DNA of 14,877 nucleotides. Source: an uncultured Oscillospiraceae bacterium. Its GTDB lineage: Bacteria; Bacillota; Clostridia; Oscillospirales; Oscillospiraceae. The stretch lies in the NCBI GenBank assembly GCA_934533005.1, contig CAKTBC010000042.1, positions 1 to 14,877 on the forward strand, given 5' to 3'. Position 1 is the first letter of the stretch. Each line of letters starts with the position of its first letter. The translations under genes were made by a program, and so were the position numbers. Of the stretch, positions 13,568 to 14,877 are shown one piece after another. The notes under the pieces were generated by a model. That model did no database searches and was not told the origin of the DNA. It saw only the letters and a program-made list of their open reading frames with translations.

Positions 13568-14877
13568 ATGCACAGAACGTATTTCCGAACCTTCACCACG
13601 ACCGCGGCGATGGTTCTCATAAGCTTTCTGCTCATCGGCGCGGCGTTCGGCTTCGCGAGCCGGCAGGTGTTCGTGTCCGAGGCGCGCGAGAGCATGATGA
13701 CGAACTCGCGCGAGATATCGCGCATGGCGGTCGCCTATGCCGCCGAGGGGGATCTCCGCTCGCTGGAGCTGCGCATGACGCTCAGCACCATCGGCGCGAG
13801 CACGAACCAGCACATTTTCATCGTCAACCCCTCCGGGTATATCATCACCTGCTCAGATTCCGCCGTTTTCTGTGAGCACATCGGAAAACGTCTGGATGAA
13901 AACGTGTCGGCGAGCCTACCGGATACCGGCACGATCACGTCGCTCGGCACGCTGGGCGGGTTTTACGCGAGCGAACACTATACCGTCATATCTGCGCTCA
14001 CCGACGACGGCGAGCTTCTGGGCCATCTGTTCGTTTCCAAGGACACGGGCACCGCGCTCTCCATCTGGGAGACGATCGTGCCGCTTTTCTTCTTCATCAG
14101 TCTCATCGTTCTCTGTCTCGCGCTCATTTTCAGCTACGCGAGTTCCAAATATTTCGCCAAGCCTCTGCGCGACATGGCGGACGCGGCGCGGCGCTTTGGG
14201 CGCGGCGAGCTGGACGTGCGCGTGGAGCCGACCGACAGCACCGACGAGATCGGCGAGCTGACGGAAGCGTTCAACTCCATGGCAGACTCGCTCGAGCAGT
14301 CGGAAACGAAGCGGCGCGAGTTCATCGCGAACGTGTCACACGAGCTCAAAACGCCGATGACGACGATCTCCGGCTTTGCCGACGGCATTCTTGACGGAAC
14401 GATCCCGCCGGAGTCGGAAAAGAAATATCTTCAGATCATCTCCTCGGAGACGAAACGGCTGGCGCGGCTCGTACGCAGCATGCTCGAGCTCTCCCGTTTG
14501 CAGGCAAAGGATCGCGCAACGCTCCTCAAGAGCAGTTTTGATATCTCCGAGCAGCTCCGGCTCACGCTCATCACGTTTGCCGACAAAATCGATCAGAAGC
14601 ATCTGGACGTGGAATTTAACGTTCCCGAAGAAGCGATCCTCGTTCTCGGCGATGTGGACGCCATCACGCAGGTCATCTACAACCTGCTCGATAACGCCAT
14701 CAAATTCTCCCGCGAAAGCTCGCAGCTTACCATCTCGCTCTGGAAGGACAGCAAAAAGGCATATGTCTCCGTCCGAAACTGCGGCAGCACCATTCCAGAG
14801 GCGGAGATTCCGCTCCTCTTTGACCGCTTCCACAAATCCGACCGCAGCCGCAGCCAGGATCGCGACGGCGTCGGTCT
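13568..14877 (+). CDS. Membrane sensor histidine kinase with HAMP domain, 3' end missing (two-component system 3)
   Basis: The frame is open from ATG 13568 to the right edge, giving 436 residues. The window stops inside the G2 box (DGVGL). Membrane segments lie at about 11-32 and 170-191. Between them is an extracytoplasmic sensor of about 137 residues with two cysteines (C95, C102) in a possible Cache/PAS fold. HAMP spans about 192-245. HisKA has H258 in NVSHELKTPM. The N box has N372 and N376. The G1 box reads RNCGSTIP, with Asn404 where Asp is usual. The following FDRFHKSDRSRSQDRDGVG is common in clostridial kinases. The upstream gap is 3 nt and there is no clear ribosome binding site, so translation probably depends on coupling to the regulator. 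Only about 25-40 residues are likely missing. Confidence 0.93.
   Translation, partial: MHRTYFRTFTTTAAMVLISFLLIGAAFGFASRQVFVSEARESMMTNSREISRMAVAYAAEGDLRSLELRMTLSTIGASTNQHIFIVNPSGYIITCSDSAVFCEHIGKRLDENVSASLPDTGTITSLGTLGGFYASEHYTVISALTDDGELLGHLFVSKDTGTALSIWETIVPLFFFISLIVLCLALIFSYASSKYFAKPLRDMADAARRFGRGELDVRVEPTDSTDEIGELTEAFNSMADSLEQSETKRREFIANVSHELKTPMTTISGFADGILDGTIPPESEKKYLQIISSETKRLARLVRSMLELSRLQAKDRATLLKSSFDISEQLRLTLITFADKIDQKHLDVEFNVPEEAILVLGDVDAITQVIYNLLDNAIKFSRESSQLTISLWKDSKKAYVSVRNCGSTIPEAEIPLLFDRFHKSDRSRSQDRDGVG

Noticed and set aside
12767..13813. Open frame on the - strand across response regulator 3 and its kinase (348 codons)
   Set aside because: It is antisense to two clearly conserved genes, has shadow-type composition, and would run through the divergent promoter region.

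Overview
The window is a high-GC, gene-dense piece of chromosome. It most likely comes from a member of the Clostridia, perhaps an Oscillospiraceae-like gut bacterium. This is inferred from strong AGGAGG-type ribosome binding sites, clostridial-style OmpR/HisKA two-component systems, a DUF1385 (YqhQ) protein next to prmC, and a recA-recX pair. There are no insertion sequences, phage genes, CRISPR arrays, tRNAs or rRNAs, and no stretch over 300 bases without a gene. I see ordinary core-genome content and no convincing new defence, mobile or biosynthetic system.

Region 1 (1-9062, + strand) is one long co-directional run. It begins with the 3' part of an unrecognised secreted or lipoprotein-like gene, then two-component system 1 (response regulator and histidine kinase), a DUF1385 membrane protein, prmC (release-factor glutamine methyltransferase, TTG start), recA, recX, rimO (methylthiotransferase for ribosomal protein S12) and cysS. 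Gaps are 0-28 nt, and recA/recX and recX/rimO overlap, so the run is probably transcribed together. It ends in a perfect 13-bp hairpin terminator at 9081-9112. Region 2 (9113-9891) is a single-gene unit: a small protein with two membrane segments and a possible PH-like tail, with its own candidate promoter, a 12-bp palindrome and a probable bidirectional terminator.

Region 3 (9890-12686, - strand) reads ispE, then a short KdpD-like kinase (DUF4118 membrane domain plus kinase core, without the KdpD N-terminal half), then a KdpE-like regulator. Region 4 is the AT-rich divergent intergenic region 12687-12871. It is followed on the + strand by two-component system 3 (OmpR-type regulator and a HAMP histidine kinase cut off by the window edge).

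The genes combine three sensory/regulatory pairs with housekeeping functions: release-factor and ribosome modification, cysteinyl-tRNA synthesis, homologous recombination with its modulator, and isoprenoid precursor synthesis. None of the signals sensed by the three kinases can be read from the sequence.
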